A stretch of 64,000 bases of DNA from Asanoa hainanensis (lineage in GTDB: Bacteria > Actinomycetota > Actinomycetes > Mycobacteriales > Micromonosporaceae), in the NCBI RefSeq assembly GCF_900188485.1, contig NZ_FZPH01000006.1, positions 62,001 to 126,000 of the forward strand. Reading direction: 5' to 3'. This document shows positions 41,251 through 49,607 of this stretch, in pieces. The stretch's first letter is position 1. Each line of letters opens with the position of its first letter. The notes beneath the pieces are model-generated. The model ran no database searches and had not been told where the DNA came from. It saw nothing but the letters and a program-made list of their open reading frames with translations. The position numbers and the translations under genes were made by a program.

Positions 41251-42554
41251 TCACCAGGTGGGCGACAGGGTGATCGTGGTCTCGTGCGGCGGCCCGCTCG
41301 CGCCGACCATCCAGTAGCTGACGGTCAGCTCGAGACCGAAACCGGATCGCCGGAACCGCAGCAGGGCGACGTGGTTGCCCTTCTCGTTGTGCAGCGGGTA
41401 CTTGCGGCGCAGCGCGAGCTTGGCACCGCCGGCGGTGAACCAGTCCGGCACGTCAGGGGCGTCCCGATGCCGATGCGCCGGGTCGCCAGGGCCACCGAAC
41501 AGGTGCTTCGCCTTGTTGGCCAGCGCCGAGAACTGGTCCATCCCGACGGTGCTGACCAGCGCGGCGGGAGAGGAGATGACCTCGTACAGCTCGGCGCCGC
41601 CGCGGACGTCGAGCGCGCCGAGCACCCGGCCGTAGTGCACGTCGCCGGTCAGGCAAAGCACCGGGCGGCCGGCCTCCGCGAGCCCGACGAGCGCCGACAT
41701 GATGGCCGGGTAGTCACGGTAGTTGGACAGGTTCCGGTCGCCGAAGGTGGACTTGAACCATTTGGCCGGTGGCTGGAACAGCGACTGGCCCGTCACGACG
41801 ACTCCGTAGTGACCCTGCGCGGCGACCCGGCGTACCCATTGCTGGAACTGGGCCAGGCCGTACGCGGACGAAGCGTTGGGCGCGAGCGGATGCGGCCCGT
41901 GCGGCAACGTGTGCCGGCGGTCGGGCGTGCGGAAACTCCGGTTGTCCATGAGAAAGAACGACAGCGGGGGTACGTCGAGCTCCAGCATCCGTTCGTAGCC
42001 ACCGGGTTCGCTGCGCTGGAAGGCGGTGAACATCCGGTTGGCGGCGGTCAGCCAGTTCGCGCGGGAGCCGCTGCCGATGCTCTCCTGGACGATCGGGCTG
42101 GGGTGCGGCGCGTTGTTCCAGAACTCGTGGTCGTCGGGGATGGCCGCGCTGGGTGCCGCCTGGAGCAGACCGCGCCCGCCTTGTCCTCCGCCCGGTGGTA
42201 ACACGACGCGAGCAGCACGTTGAACTCGCGCGGCACCTCGACGGGCAGCGCCTGGGTGCGCAGCGTGGCGCGCTCGCCATCGGGCAGGGCGACCGACAGC
42301 TGGTGGGTGGAACCCGGGTCGATCCCGTCGCGGAACTCGAACACGCCGCTGAACACGCGCGGTGTCGTCGCGGACACCATGGCCGGGGGACGGGCGCTCT
42401 CGACGGGCCGCACGACGAGCGGCTCGGCAGGTCGGCCGTCGAGGTGCCAGTCGAGCGCCGGCGGACCGGTCAACCCCGTGGCGCCCAGCCACACCTGCAG
42501 GCCGCGACCGGTATGGGCACGGGGATGGAGCACGACCGACACGTGCTCATCCAA
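41251..42554 (-). pseudogene. PhoD-like metallophosphatase with frameshift and internal deletion
   Basis: Two frames hold the two ends of one gene. From 42554 the frame reads MDEHVSVVLHPRAHTGRGLQ down to LLASCYHRAEDKAGAV near 42175. The continuation, starting with APSAAIPDDHEFWNN, is in another frame and runs to 41251, with TGDVHYGRVLGALDVRG and later PhoD features. In intact PhoD-like proteins the segment after SCYHRA includes about 100 residues with the metal-binding GDQxY motif; here this is missing at the junction (about 42165-42180). The enzyme would lack essential metal ligands. The rest is well preserved, so the loss is recent. Confidence 0.8.
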
Positions 42555-42584
42555 GCGGCCGGCGGGGCGGGTGCGGCGCTTGTG

Positions 42585-43232
42585 CTAGAGATCCGACACG
42601 GGCGAGCAGGGAAGCAGACCGCGCAGGACCAACTGGGCCAGCGCGTCGGCAATCCGGTCTCGGTCCTGCTCGGCGATGGGCGCTGCGCCAGGGTCGATCC
42701 GGTCGACCATCGCGTTCTGGCCCAGCGCCAACGCGGGCCCGATGAGGGCGAAGTAGAGGACGTGCTGCGGCACCTTCGGCATTCGTCCGGCAGCGGTGAG
42801 CGCGGAGAAGGTGGGCTCGATGCTGTCCCAGAACGGCTTGACGGAGAGCCGGTGCAGGTAGTCGAGGCGCTCGGAGTCGCGGGTCGCCTCGTCGGCGATC
42901 AGCCGGTTCAGCTCGGACGCGGCCGAGGCCGTCCGGTAGAGCTGGCGGACCACGAACTCGAGTCGCACCGCGTCGTCGTCGGCGGCGTGCCGGGCGAGGA
43001 GCTCGTCCCGCTCGGCCTGGACGCCGGCGAGGGCGAAATCGACCACCGCGCGCCAGAACGCCGACTTCGACCCGTACCGGTCGTGGACGAAGTTGTGGCT
43101 GACGCCGAGCCGTCGGGCAAGCTCGCGCATCGTGGTCGCCTCGTAGCCGAGTTCGGAGAACGCTTCGAGGCCCCGCTGGAGGATCTCGCTCTCGTCGAGC
43201 CCGACAGACGAGTTCCCGCTTCTCTGACGCAC
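42585..43232 (-). CDS. TetR-family transcriptional regulator
   Basis: A 215-residue regulator with the DNA-binding pattern ILQRGLEAFSELGYEATTMR, ELARRLGVSHNFVHDRYGSK. The GTG at 43232 is 7 nt after the hexamer TAGACT, so it is probably leaderless, and the start codon lies inside a perfect dyad that is the likely autoregulatory operator. It is divergent from a methyltransferase gene and 30 bp upstream of the PhoD-like pseudogene. Confidence 0.92.
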   Translation of the reverse strand: MRQRSGNSSVGLDESEILQRGLEAFSELGYEATTMRELARRLGVSHNFVHDRYGSKSAFWRAVVDFALAGVQAERDELLARHAADDDAVRLEFVVRQLYRTASAASELNRLIADEATRDSERLDYLHRLSVKPFWDSIEPTFSALTAAGRMPKVPQHVLYFALIGPALALGQNAMVDRIDPGAAPIAEQDRDRIADALAQLVLRGLLPCSPVSDL

Positions 43233-43245
43233 GTCAGAAAGTCTA
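43223..43245 (-). promoter_or_regulatory. TetR operator spanning its own start codon
   Basis: TCTGACG (43223-43229) and CGTCAGA (43232-43238) are perfect arms around CA. Read on the minus strand, the -10 hexamer TAGACT (43245-43240) lies just upstream and the GTG start (43232-43230) is at the centre of the dyad. Confidence 0.6.
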
Positions 43246-43303
43246 GCTCTAGTGCGATCATCCCAACTATCCTGCGTGTCTCACCACAATGTGGAGGTCG
43301 CAA

Positions 43304-44107
43304 GTGTCCACTCCGGATAGTCCCTCGGTGGCCGAGCTCGACACCGGCATCCCGCACTCGGCCCGGCTCTGGAACTACTGGCTGGGCGGCAAGGACAACT
43401 TCGCCGCGGACCGGGCGGTGGCCGACCAGATCCTGGAGATGGTCCCCGAGATGGTCGGGTCCGCCCGCGCCGACCGCGCGTTCCTCGGCCGGGCCGTCCG
43501 TCACCTGGCCGGCACCGAGGGCATCCGCCAGTTCCTGGACGTCGGCACCGGCATCCCGACCGCCGACAACACCCACGAGGTCGCCCAACGGACAGCGCCG
43601 AGCAGCCGGATCGTCTATGTCGACAACGACCCGATGGTGCTGACCCACGCCCGCGCGCTGTTGACCAGCCACCCCGAGGGTGCCACCGACTACCTCGACG
43701 CCGACCTCCGCGATCCCGAGGCGATCGTCGAAGGTGCCAAGCGGACGCTCGACTTCGACGAGCCGATCGCGGTGATGATGCTCGGCATCCTCAACTTCGT
43801 GCCCGACGACGCCGAGGCGGCGGACCTGGTGCGGCGGCTCGTCGCACCGCTCCCGTCCGGCAGCTTCGTGACGATCTCCCACCCGACGACCGAGGTCAAC
43901 GGGCCGGTGATGATCGAGGCGCTGAAGCTGTGGAACGAGGGCCCCGCGGCCAAGATGGTGCTGCGCAGCGCCGAGCAGGTGGCCGCGCTGTTCGGTGACC
44001 TGGACATGGTCGAGCCGGGCGTCGTGAGCTGCTCGCTGTGGCACCCGGACCAGGGCGCCGCGGTGGAAGAGGTGCCGCACTACGGCGGGGTGGGGCGCAA
44101 GCGCTAG
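43304..44107 (+). CDS. DUF574-type SAM-dependent methyltransferase
   Basis: A 267-residue protein starting at GTG 43304, with GGAGGT 6 nt upstream. HSARLWNYWLGGKDNFAADR is the family hallmark of the large actinobacterial group PF04672 (DUF574). The SAM site is FLDVGTGIPT, followed by VYVDNDPMVL. Many such paralogues exist per actinomycete genome; substrates are unknown. It is divergent from the TetR gene. Confidence 0.93.
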   Translation: MSTPDSPSVAELDTGIPHSARLWNYWLGGKDNFAADRAVADQILEMVPEMVGSARADRAFLGRAVRHLAGTEGIRQFLDVGTGIPTADNTHEVAQRTAPSSRIVYVDNDPMVLTHARALLTSHPEGATDYLDADLRDPEAIVEGAKRTLDFDEPIAVMMLGILNFVPDDAEAADLVRRLVAPLPSGSFVTISHPTTEVNGPVMIEALKLWNEGPAAKMVLRSAEQVAALFGDLDMVEPGVVSCSLWHPDQGAAVEEVPHYGGVGRKR

Positions 44108-44277
44108 CTGGGGCTGTGGGGGCCGCTACCGGAACGCCCGAGCGGAAGATCGGGTAGATTGGGTGTAGACGGCCCCCGACGGCTCTGCCGCGGAGGCCGT
44201 GATATGCGTCCGGTCAGCGGCGCGCAGGCCCACGGTCCGCGCCGAACCACGCGCCCCCTTGACGTTCGGAGATCCAC

Positions 44278-45720
44278 ATGGCGGCACGCCGCCCCCCGCA
44301 AGACCTGCCCAGTTCCACCAAGTCGTTCGCCGACCTCGGCCTCTCGCCCGCGCTCATCGCGCCGCTGGCCCGCGTCGGCGTCACCGCCCCGTTTCCCATC
44401 CAGGCCGTGACGCTGCCCGACTCGCTCGCCGGGCGCGACGTGCTCGGCCGTGGTCGCACGGGTTCCGGCAAGACGTACGCGTTCGTGCTGCCGCTGCTGG
44501 ACCGGCTCGCTCGGGAGACCAAACAGCGCCGGCCCGGCCGGCCGCGCGCCTTGATCCTGGCGCCGACCCGCGAGCTCGCGACCCAGATCGAGGCGACCCT
44601 TCTGCCGCTGGCCCGGGCGCTCTCCCTGCGCACCGCGACCATCTTCGGTGGCGTCGGCGCGGGTCCGCAGATCACCGCCCTGCGCAACGGCGTCGACATC
44701 GTCGTCGCCTGCCCGGGACGGCTCGACGACCACGTCCGCAACGGCCACGCGCGCCTCGACGCGATCGAGATCACAGTGCTCGACGAGGCCGACCACATGG
44801 CCGACCTCGGCTTCCTGCCGGTGGTCAAGCGCCTGCTCGACCAGACTCCCCGGACGGGTCAGCGCATGCTGTTCTCGGCGACGCTGGACGCTGCCGTCGA
44901 CGGCCTGGTCCGGCGCTACCTGAACAACCCGATCACCCACAGCGTGGACTCGGCCAAGTCGCCGGTCGTCAAGATGGCCCATCACGTGCTGCACGTGCGC
45001 CACGACGACCGCCTGGCGGTGCTGACCGACCTGACCTCGGCGCCCGGCCGCACGCTGGTCTTCACCCGCACCAAGCGGGGCGCGAAGGCGCTCACCCGCC
45101 GGCTCGTCGCCGGTGGTGTGCCGGCCGTCGAGCTGCACGGCGACCTCGCGCAGGGCGCCCGCACCCGCAACCTCAACGCGTTCACCGAGGGCAGCGTCCA
45201 GACGCTGGTCGCCACGGACATCGCGGCCCGCGGCATCCACGTCGACGACGTCACGCTGGTCATCCACGCGGACCCGCCGGTCGAGCACAAGGCCTACCTG
45301 CACCGTTCCGGTCGCACGGCCCGCGCCGGCGCGTCGGGCATGGTGATCACACTGATGACCGACAGCCAGGTCGACGACGTGCGTCAGCTGACCCGCGAAG
45401 CCGGCATCCGGCCCAAGACGACGCGGCTCGGCCCTGGTGACCCGTTCCTGGCAGAGCTGGCCCCGGGTGAGCGGACGTTGGTCAGCCCGCCGCCGGCGCC
45501 CGAGCGGGACGCGCTGCCGCCGCGGCAGCGTGGCCGGGGCTCCGGCCGCAGGTCGCCGCAACCCGCCCGGGACGCCCAGCCGGCGCGCGCCACCCGCACG
45601 GCGCAGCCCGCGCGAACCCGGACGGGCCAATCCGCACGAAGCGGGACGGGCCAGGCCGCGCAGTCGACCGGCGGCTCCGCCGCGACCTTCTCCAGCCGCA
45701 GCCGGGTCGGTCGCCGCTGA
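44278..45720 (+). CDS. DEAD-box RNA helicase
   Basis: A 480-residue helicase with all core motifs: Q-motif region PFPIQAVTLPDSLAGRDVLG, motif I GRTGSGKT, Ia PTRELATQ, II DEAD in VLDEADHM, III SAT in LFSATLD, and VI HRSGRTARAG. An Arg/Ala/Gln-rich tail of about 90 residues (residues 390-480) probably binds RNA. GGAG lies 7 nt before the ATG. The 170-bp leader upstream contains several GC-rich segments and could hold post-transcriptional control, as in cold-shock helicases, but no known RNA element is recognised. Confidence 0.95.
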   Translation: MAARRPPQDLPSSTKSFADLGLSPALIAPLARVGVTAPFPIQAVTLPDSLAGRDVLGRGRTGSGKTYAFVLPLLDRLARETKQRRPGRPRALILAPTRELATQIEATLLPLARALSLRTATIFGGVGAGPQITALRNGVDIVVACPGRLDDHVRNGHARLDAIEITVLDEADHMADLGFLPVVKRLLDQTPRTGQRMLFSATLDAAVDGLVRRYLNNPITHSVDSAKSPVVKMAHHVLHVRHDDRLAVLTDLTSAPGRTLVFTRTKRGAKALTRRLVAGGVPAVELHGDLAQGARTRNLNAFTEGSVQTLVATDIAARGIHVDDVTLVIHADPPVEHKAYLHRSGRTARAGASGMVITLMTDSQVDDVRQLTREAGIRPKTTRLGPGDPFLAELAPGERTLVSPPPAPERDALPPRQRGRGSGRRSPQPARDAQPARATRTAQPARTRTGQSARSGTGQAAQSTGGSAATFSSRSRVGRR

Positions 45721-46326
45721 TCACGCCGCGCCCGTGACCCACGGGCGCAGGGCGACGTCGGTCGCCCGTCGCACCGCCGCCTGCACGGCAGCCGGGTCAT
45801 CGAGCCGATCGAGGTCGGCGAGAAGCACCTGCAGCGCGGCGGTGACCGCACCGACGAAGGCGCCGGTCAGCGCGGCCGCGCCGACCTCGTCGAGCTGTTC
45901 CGGGAAGGCGGCCGCGAGGTGCCGCGCGATCTCGCCCTGCGCGTCGGTCTGGATCTGCAGCGCGCGCCCGCGTACCGCCGGAATCTCCCGGATGTAACGC
46001 AGCCGTAGCGCCGCCAGGCGACCGGACAGGTCGTCGTTGTCGTCGCCGACCCGATGCAGCGCGCGCAGCAGGACGTCGGCCGGCCCCTCGTGCGGCCCAC
46101 GGTCGGCGATCGCCTCGACGGCCGCGCGCACGCGGGCGTCGCTCTCCGGAAACAGCAGCTCCTCCTTGCTGGGGAAGTAGCTGAAGAACGTCCGGGTGCC
46201 GATCTCCGCGGCGGCGGCAATGTCGGCCACTGTGGTCTCGTCGTAGCCGTCGCGCTCGAACAGGGTGGTGGCCGCCTCGACGAGGGCCTGGCGGGTGCGG
46301 GCGCGCTTGCGGTCACGAAGGGACAT
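45721..46326 (-). CDS. TetR-family transcriptional regulator
   Basis: A 201-residue regulator with a classical TetR N-terminus (ARTRQALVEAATTLFERDGY, DETTVADIAAAAEIGTRTFF). The ATG at 46326 is 7 nt after TAAGCT (46339-46334), implying a leaderless transcript. It is divergent from a FAD monooxygenase and the region between contains a perfect 8-bp-arm inverted repeat, the probable operator. It ends 1 bp after the convergent helicase gene. Confidence 0.92.
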   Translation of the reverse strand: MSLRDRKRARTRQALVEAATTLFERDGYDETTVADIAAAAEIGTRTFFSYFPSKEELLFPESDARVRAAVEAIADRGPHEGPADVLLRALHRVGDDNDDLSGRLAALRLRYIREIPAVRGRALQIQTDAQGEIARHLAAAFPEQLDEVGAAALTGAFVGAVTAALQVLLADLDRLDDPAAVQAAVRRATDVALRPWVTGAA

Positions 46327-46373
46327 GCCATGCAGCTTATCGCACCAACTGCAAAACCGCGCGGTCATTGCAA

Positions 46374-46397
46374 AACTGCATCCGATGCAGTTAACGT
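46374..46397. promoter_or_regulatory. TetR operator and leaderless promoter of the FAD monooxygenase
   Basis: AACTGCAT (46374-46381) and ATGCAGTT (46385-46392) are perfect arms around CCG. TAACGT (46392-46397) overlaps the second arm and lies 7 nt before the GTG at 46405. Further ACTGCA and TTGCA elements at 46347-46372 may be a second, weaker site. Confidence 0.65.
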
Positions 46398-46404
46398 CGA
46401 ACGC

Positions 46405-47502
46405 GTGACCTCCTCCGTGCTGATCTCGGGTGCCGGCGTGGCCGGCCCCACCCTCGCCTACTGGCTGGCCCGCCACGGCTTCACCGTCACGGTCGTGGAG
46501 CGCGGCGCCGGCCCGCGGTCCAGCGGCAACCCGGTCGACGTGCGCGGTCCCGGCTGGGCCGTGGCCAACCGGATGGGCGTCGTCCCCCAGCTGCGCGCCG
46601 CCGCGACCCAGGCCACCGCGATGCGGCTCGTCGACGGCACCGGCCGGTCGCTGGCCCGCATGCCGATGCCCGCCAGCCGCGGCGACGAGGTCGAGCTTCC
46701 CCGTGGCGACCTGGCGTCGGTGCTGCTCGACGCCGTGCGCGACGACGCCGAGTTCGTGTGGGACGACACGATCACGCGGCTCGACCAGGACAGCGGCGGC
46801 GTCGACGTCACCTTCGAGCGCACCGCCGCGCGCCGCTTCGACTTCGTGGTCGGCGCCGACGGTCTGCACTCGACAGTGCGGCGGCTGGCGTTCGGCCCCG
46901 AGCAGGCCTTCGTCCGCCACCTCGGCCTGCACGTGGCGACGTTGCCGCTCGGCACCGACGAGGGCACCGACGTGCTCCTGCACAACACGCCGGGCCGGCT
47001 CGTGTCGATCCATCCGGCCCGCGGCGCGGCCCTGGCCGCGTTCATCTTCCGGTCCGCACCGGTGCCCGGCTTCGACCACCGCGACCAGAGCCAACACAAG
47101 AAGATCGTCACCATGGCGTACGCGGACGCGGGCTGGCGGGTTCCGGAGTTGCTGGACCGGGTGGTGGCGGCCGACGACCTCTATTTCGACGCGGTCAGCG
47201 AGGTCCGGCTCGACTCCTGGTCCCGGGGCCGGGTCGCGTTGCTCGGCGACGCGGCGTCGTGCGTCTCGCTGTTCGGCGACGGCTCCTCGCTGGCCATGGC
47301 GGGCGCCGCGACGCTGGCTTCGGCACTGGCCGCTTCCGGTGGCTTCGCCGCGTACGAGTCCGCGCATCGCACACTGGTCGCCCCGAAGCAGCGTCGCGTC
47401 GGCCGGGCCGCGGGCATGTTGGTGCCGAAGACCCGGCTCGGCCTGGCCGTCCGCGACCTGGCCGCGCGCGGCGTGTCCGCTTTTGGACAGCGGGCGGCTT
47501 GA
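46405..47502 (+). CDS. FAD-dependent monooxygenase (TetX/PHBH-like)
   Basis: A 365-residue flavoprotein. GAGVAGPTLAYWLARHGFTV is the N-terminal FAD-binding Rossmann motif, FDFVVGADGLHSTVR the DG motif, and VALLGDAASCVSLFGDGSS the second FAD motif (GD). The arrangement matches class A monooxygenases that hydroxylate aromatic compounds or antibiotics; short size and TetR partner resemble tetracycline- or rifamycin-modifying relatives, but the substrate is not known. Control by the divergent TetR protein is likely. Confidence 0.9.
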   Translation: MTSSVLISGAGVAGPTLAYWLARHGFTVTVVERGAGPRSSGNPVDVRGPGWAVANRMGVVPQLRAAATQATAMRLVDGTGRSLARMPMPASRGDEVELPRGDLASVLLDAVRDDAEFVWDDTITRLDQDSGGVDVTFERTAARRFDFVVGADGLHSTVRRLAFGPEQAFVRHLGLHVATLPLGTDEGTDVLLHNTPGRLVSIHPARGAALAAFIFRSAPVPGFDHRDQSQHKKIVTMAYADAGWRVPELLDRVVAADDLYFDAVSEVRLDSWSRGRVALLGDAASCVSLFGDGSSLAMAGAATLASALAASGGFAAYESAHRTLVAPKQRRVGRAAGMLVPKTRLGLAVRDLAARGVSAFGQRAA

Positions 47503-47566
47503 TCGGTAGCCGTCACTGGCGGCGTCGCATAGGTTGTCGACAGGCGCACCGAAGGCGAGGCCAGCC

Positions 47567-49606
47567 ATGCGAGTCGCGGGGAGAGCGGATGCGGCCGACC
47601 CCTTTCGCGATCTGCGCGCGCTGATCGAGACCCTACCGGTGCCGTCGGCGCCGGCCACGTACACGCAGCGGGAAGCGGCCCTTGGTCTCGCTCTCATGGA
47701 CCTTTCGCTGCGCCTCGAGCACGTCCCCAGGGTGGCCGAGCACCTGACGCTGATCGACCGAGGCCACATGACCCGCTCGGTCAGCGTCGACGTCGACCTC
47801 CAGGCGATAGCCGGCGCACAGCGCAGGCGGATCACCTCCGGCTCGTCCCTGTGGATACCCGTCTCGCGTTACAGCCGCAGCGACCTGGCGCCGGTGGTGG
47901 TCAAGGACTCGACCGGCGCGGTGGTGCCGAGGTTCACCCACCGCGACTCCAACCGGGTGACCGCGGCCGCGTTCGTCCGGCTCTTGTCGATGCTGATCGA
48001 CGCGCACGCCGACGTGACCGCCCGCGACACCGTCGTACACAAGCTCCGCCACACCCATCAGCGCTCGCGCTGGCTGCTCGAAGCGGCGATCACCGAGCTG
48101 GTGACCGCGGGCTCGCTGCCCGAGACCGGCATCCGGACGCCGCTGGACTATGCCCTGCTGCCGCCGCTGTCCGGCGCCCCCGGGCGGGAGGTCGACTCCC
48201 GGGCCGTGCGTGACCTCGCGCTGGCCGGGCTCGACGAGCTGTGGCCGGCCGACGCACCCAGCGGGATCCGGCTGCCGTTCGCCCACCTGCTGAGGTTGGC
48301 GTGCAGCCAATACATGTTGGTCGTGCTGCTCGACGCCGCCCACCCCCGTCGGTTCCTGACCTGGGACGCGCCGCTGCTGCCCGGTCGCCGGCCGAGTGCG
48401 CCGATCCAGCGGCTCGTGCAGAGCGTGCTGCCGGTCAACCGCGAGTTCGTGGTCGAGTACGAGACCGCGATCCCGCGGTCCGTCGGCGCGTACCACCTGA
48501 CCGTCGAGGTCAACGAGGAGGTCAGCGTCCGGCGGTTCGTGCTGTCCAGCGACGTCGACGACGACTTCGTGCAGACGCTGACGCAGGACGTAGAAATGCT
48601 GGCCGAGGGCGTGGCTGGTCTCCCTCATCGCAAGCTGCTCGAGCTCGAGCTCCAGGGGATCGCCTCGCGGTTGGCGGAGGTCGGGCGGCGGCGGTTGACC
48701 GATCTGACCAACTACCGGCGCTACATCGCCGAGCGGCACCGGTCGCTGGCCGCGTTCACCCCTGGGGCCGCCGCGCTCGACGGTGACGAGGTGGTCGCCG
48801 CGTTGAGCCGGGGTGACTGTTCCGTGCCGGTCCTGGCCGCGTTCGCCGCGCACTACTCGGCGGACAGCATGCGGCATCTCGCCCGCGGCCCGCTCGCCGG
48901 TGCGGCGCTGCCCGCGCTGGCCAACGGGATCCGCGACTACCAGCTCGGGCACGACATCACCACCGACAACGACCCGCGCGAGAACGGCGCGCACGCACAC
49001 TGGCGCCGGCCTCCGCTCGACCTGAGTCCACACTCGACGGCGCCGGTCCGTGCCGTGGCGTACCTTTCCCTGGCCGACGAGGCGCCGGCCCTGATCGAGG
49101 GCATCACCCGGATGGTGGTCGGCCTGGCGCTGGTGGTCCTCGGCATCGGCACGCTGCTGACCGGCGGTCCACAGTGGCTCTACTCGGGTCGGATCGTGCC
49201 CAACTCGGTGCCGGCCCAGGCCGATGCCGTCGTCGCCGTGTTGTTGCTGGTGCCGGGCCTGCTGATCGCCCGGCTCGACCTGCCCAGCACGCACTCGGTC
49301 CTCGGTCAGCTGCGCCAGTTCCAGCGCACCATCGCGTTCATCTCGGTCGCCGTCACCACGGGCCTGGCCATCGCGGCCGGTGCCGTGCACACCGACCATG
49401 CGATCACCCGCGCCTTCCAGGCCGGCATGGCGGTGCTGGGCCTCATCCTGGTGTGCTGCCTGCTCGAGTTCCTGGCCCGCCGGGCCCGCCGCCGAAACCC
49501 GGTGCCCCGGTCCTCCCGGCTGCCGCGCTGGCTCACGGCCACCGCTCCCCGACCCCGCCGGGCGTACGCCCCGGACGCGGTCTTCGACGCACGTGGTGAG
49601 GTGTGA
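47567..49606 (+). CDS. Large protein with C-terminal membrane segments, unknown function
   Basis: A 679-residue protein from the ATG at 47567. About 520 residues are hydrophilic, with no recognised domain; the C-terminal third has four hydrophobic helices (MVVGLALVVLGIGTLL; VVAVLLLVPGLLIA; ISVAVTTGLAIAAG; GLILVCCLLEFLA) and a basic tail. It is followed after 1 nt by another unknown gene, so the two are translated together. The large cytosolic part plus a membrane anchor suggests a scaffold or sensor. I do not recognise a family. Confidence 0.8.
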   Translation: MRVAGRADAADPFRDLRALIETLPVPSAPATYTQREAALGLALMDLSLRLEHVPRVAEHLTLIDRGHMTRSVSVDVDLQAIAGAQRRRITSGSSLWIPVSRYSRSDLAPVVVKDSTGAVVPRFTHRDSNRVTAAAFVRLLSMLIDAHADVTARDTVVHKLRHTHQRSRWLLEAAITELVTAGSLPETGIRTPLDYALLPPLSGAPGREVDSRAVRDLALAGLDELWPADAPSGIRLPFAHLLRLACSQYMLVVLLDAAHPRRFLTWDAPLLPGRRPSAPIQRLVQSVLPVNREFVVEYETAIPRSVGAYHLTVEVNEEVSVRRFVLSSDVDDDFVQTLTQDVEMLAEGVAGLPHRKLLELELQGIASRLAEVGRRRLTDLTNYRRYIAERHRSLAAFTPGAAALDGDEVVAALSRGDCSVPVLAAFAAHYSADSMRHLARGPLAGAALPALANGIRDYQLGHDITTDNDPRENGAHAHWRRPPLDLSPHSTAPVRAVAYLSLADEAPALIEGITRMVVGLALVVLGIGTLLTGGPQWLYSGRIVPNSVPAQADAVVAVLLLVPGLLIARLDLPSTHSVLGQLRQFQRTIAFISVAVTTGLAIAAGAVHTDHAITRAFQAGMAVLGLILVCCLLEFLARRARRRNPVPRSSRLPRWLTATAPRPRRAYAPDAVFDARGEV

Positions 49607-49607
49607 C

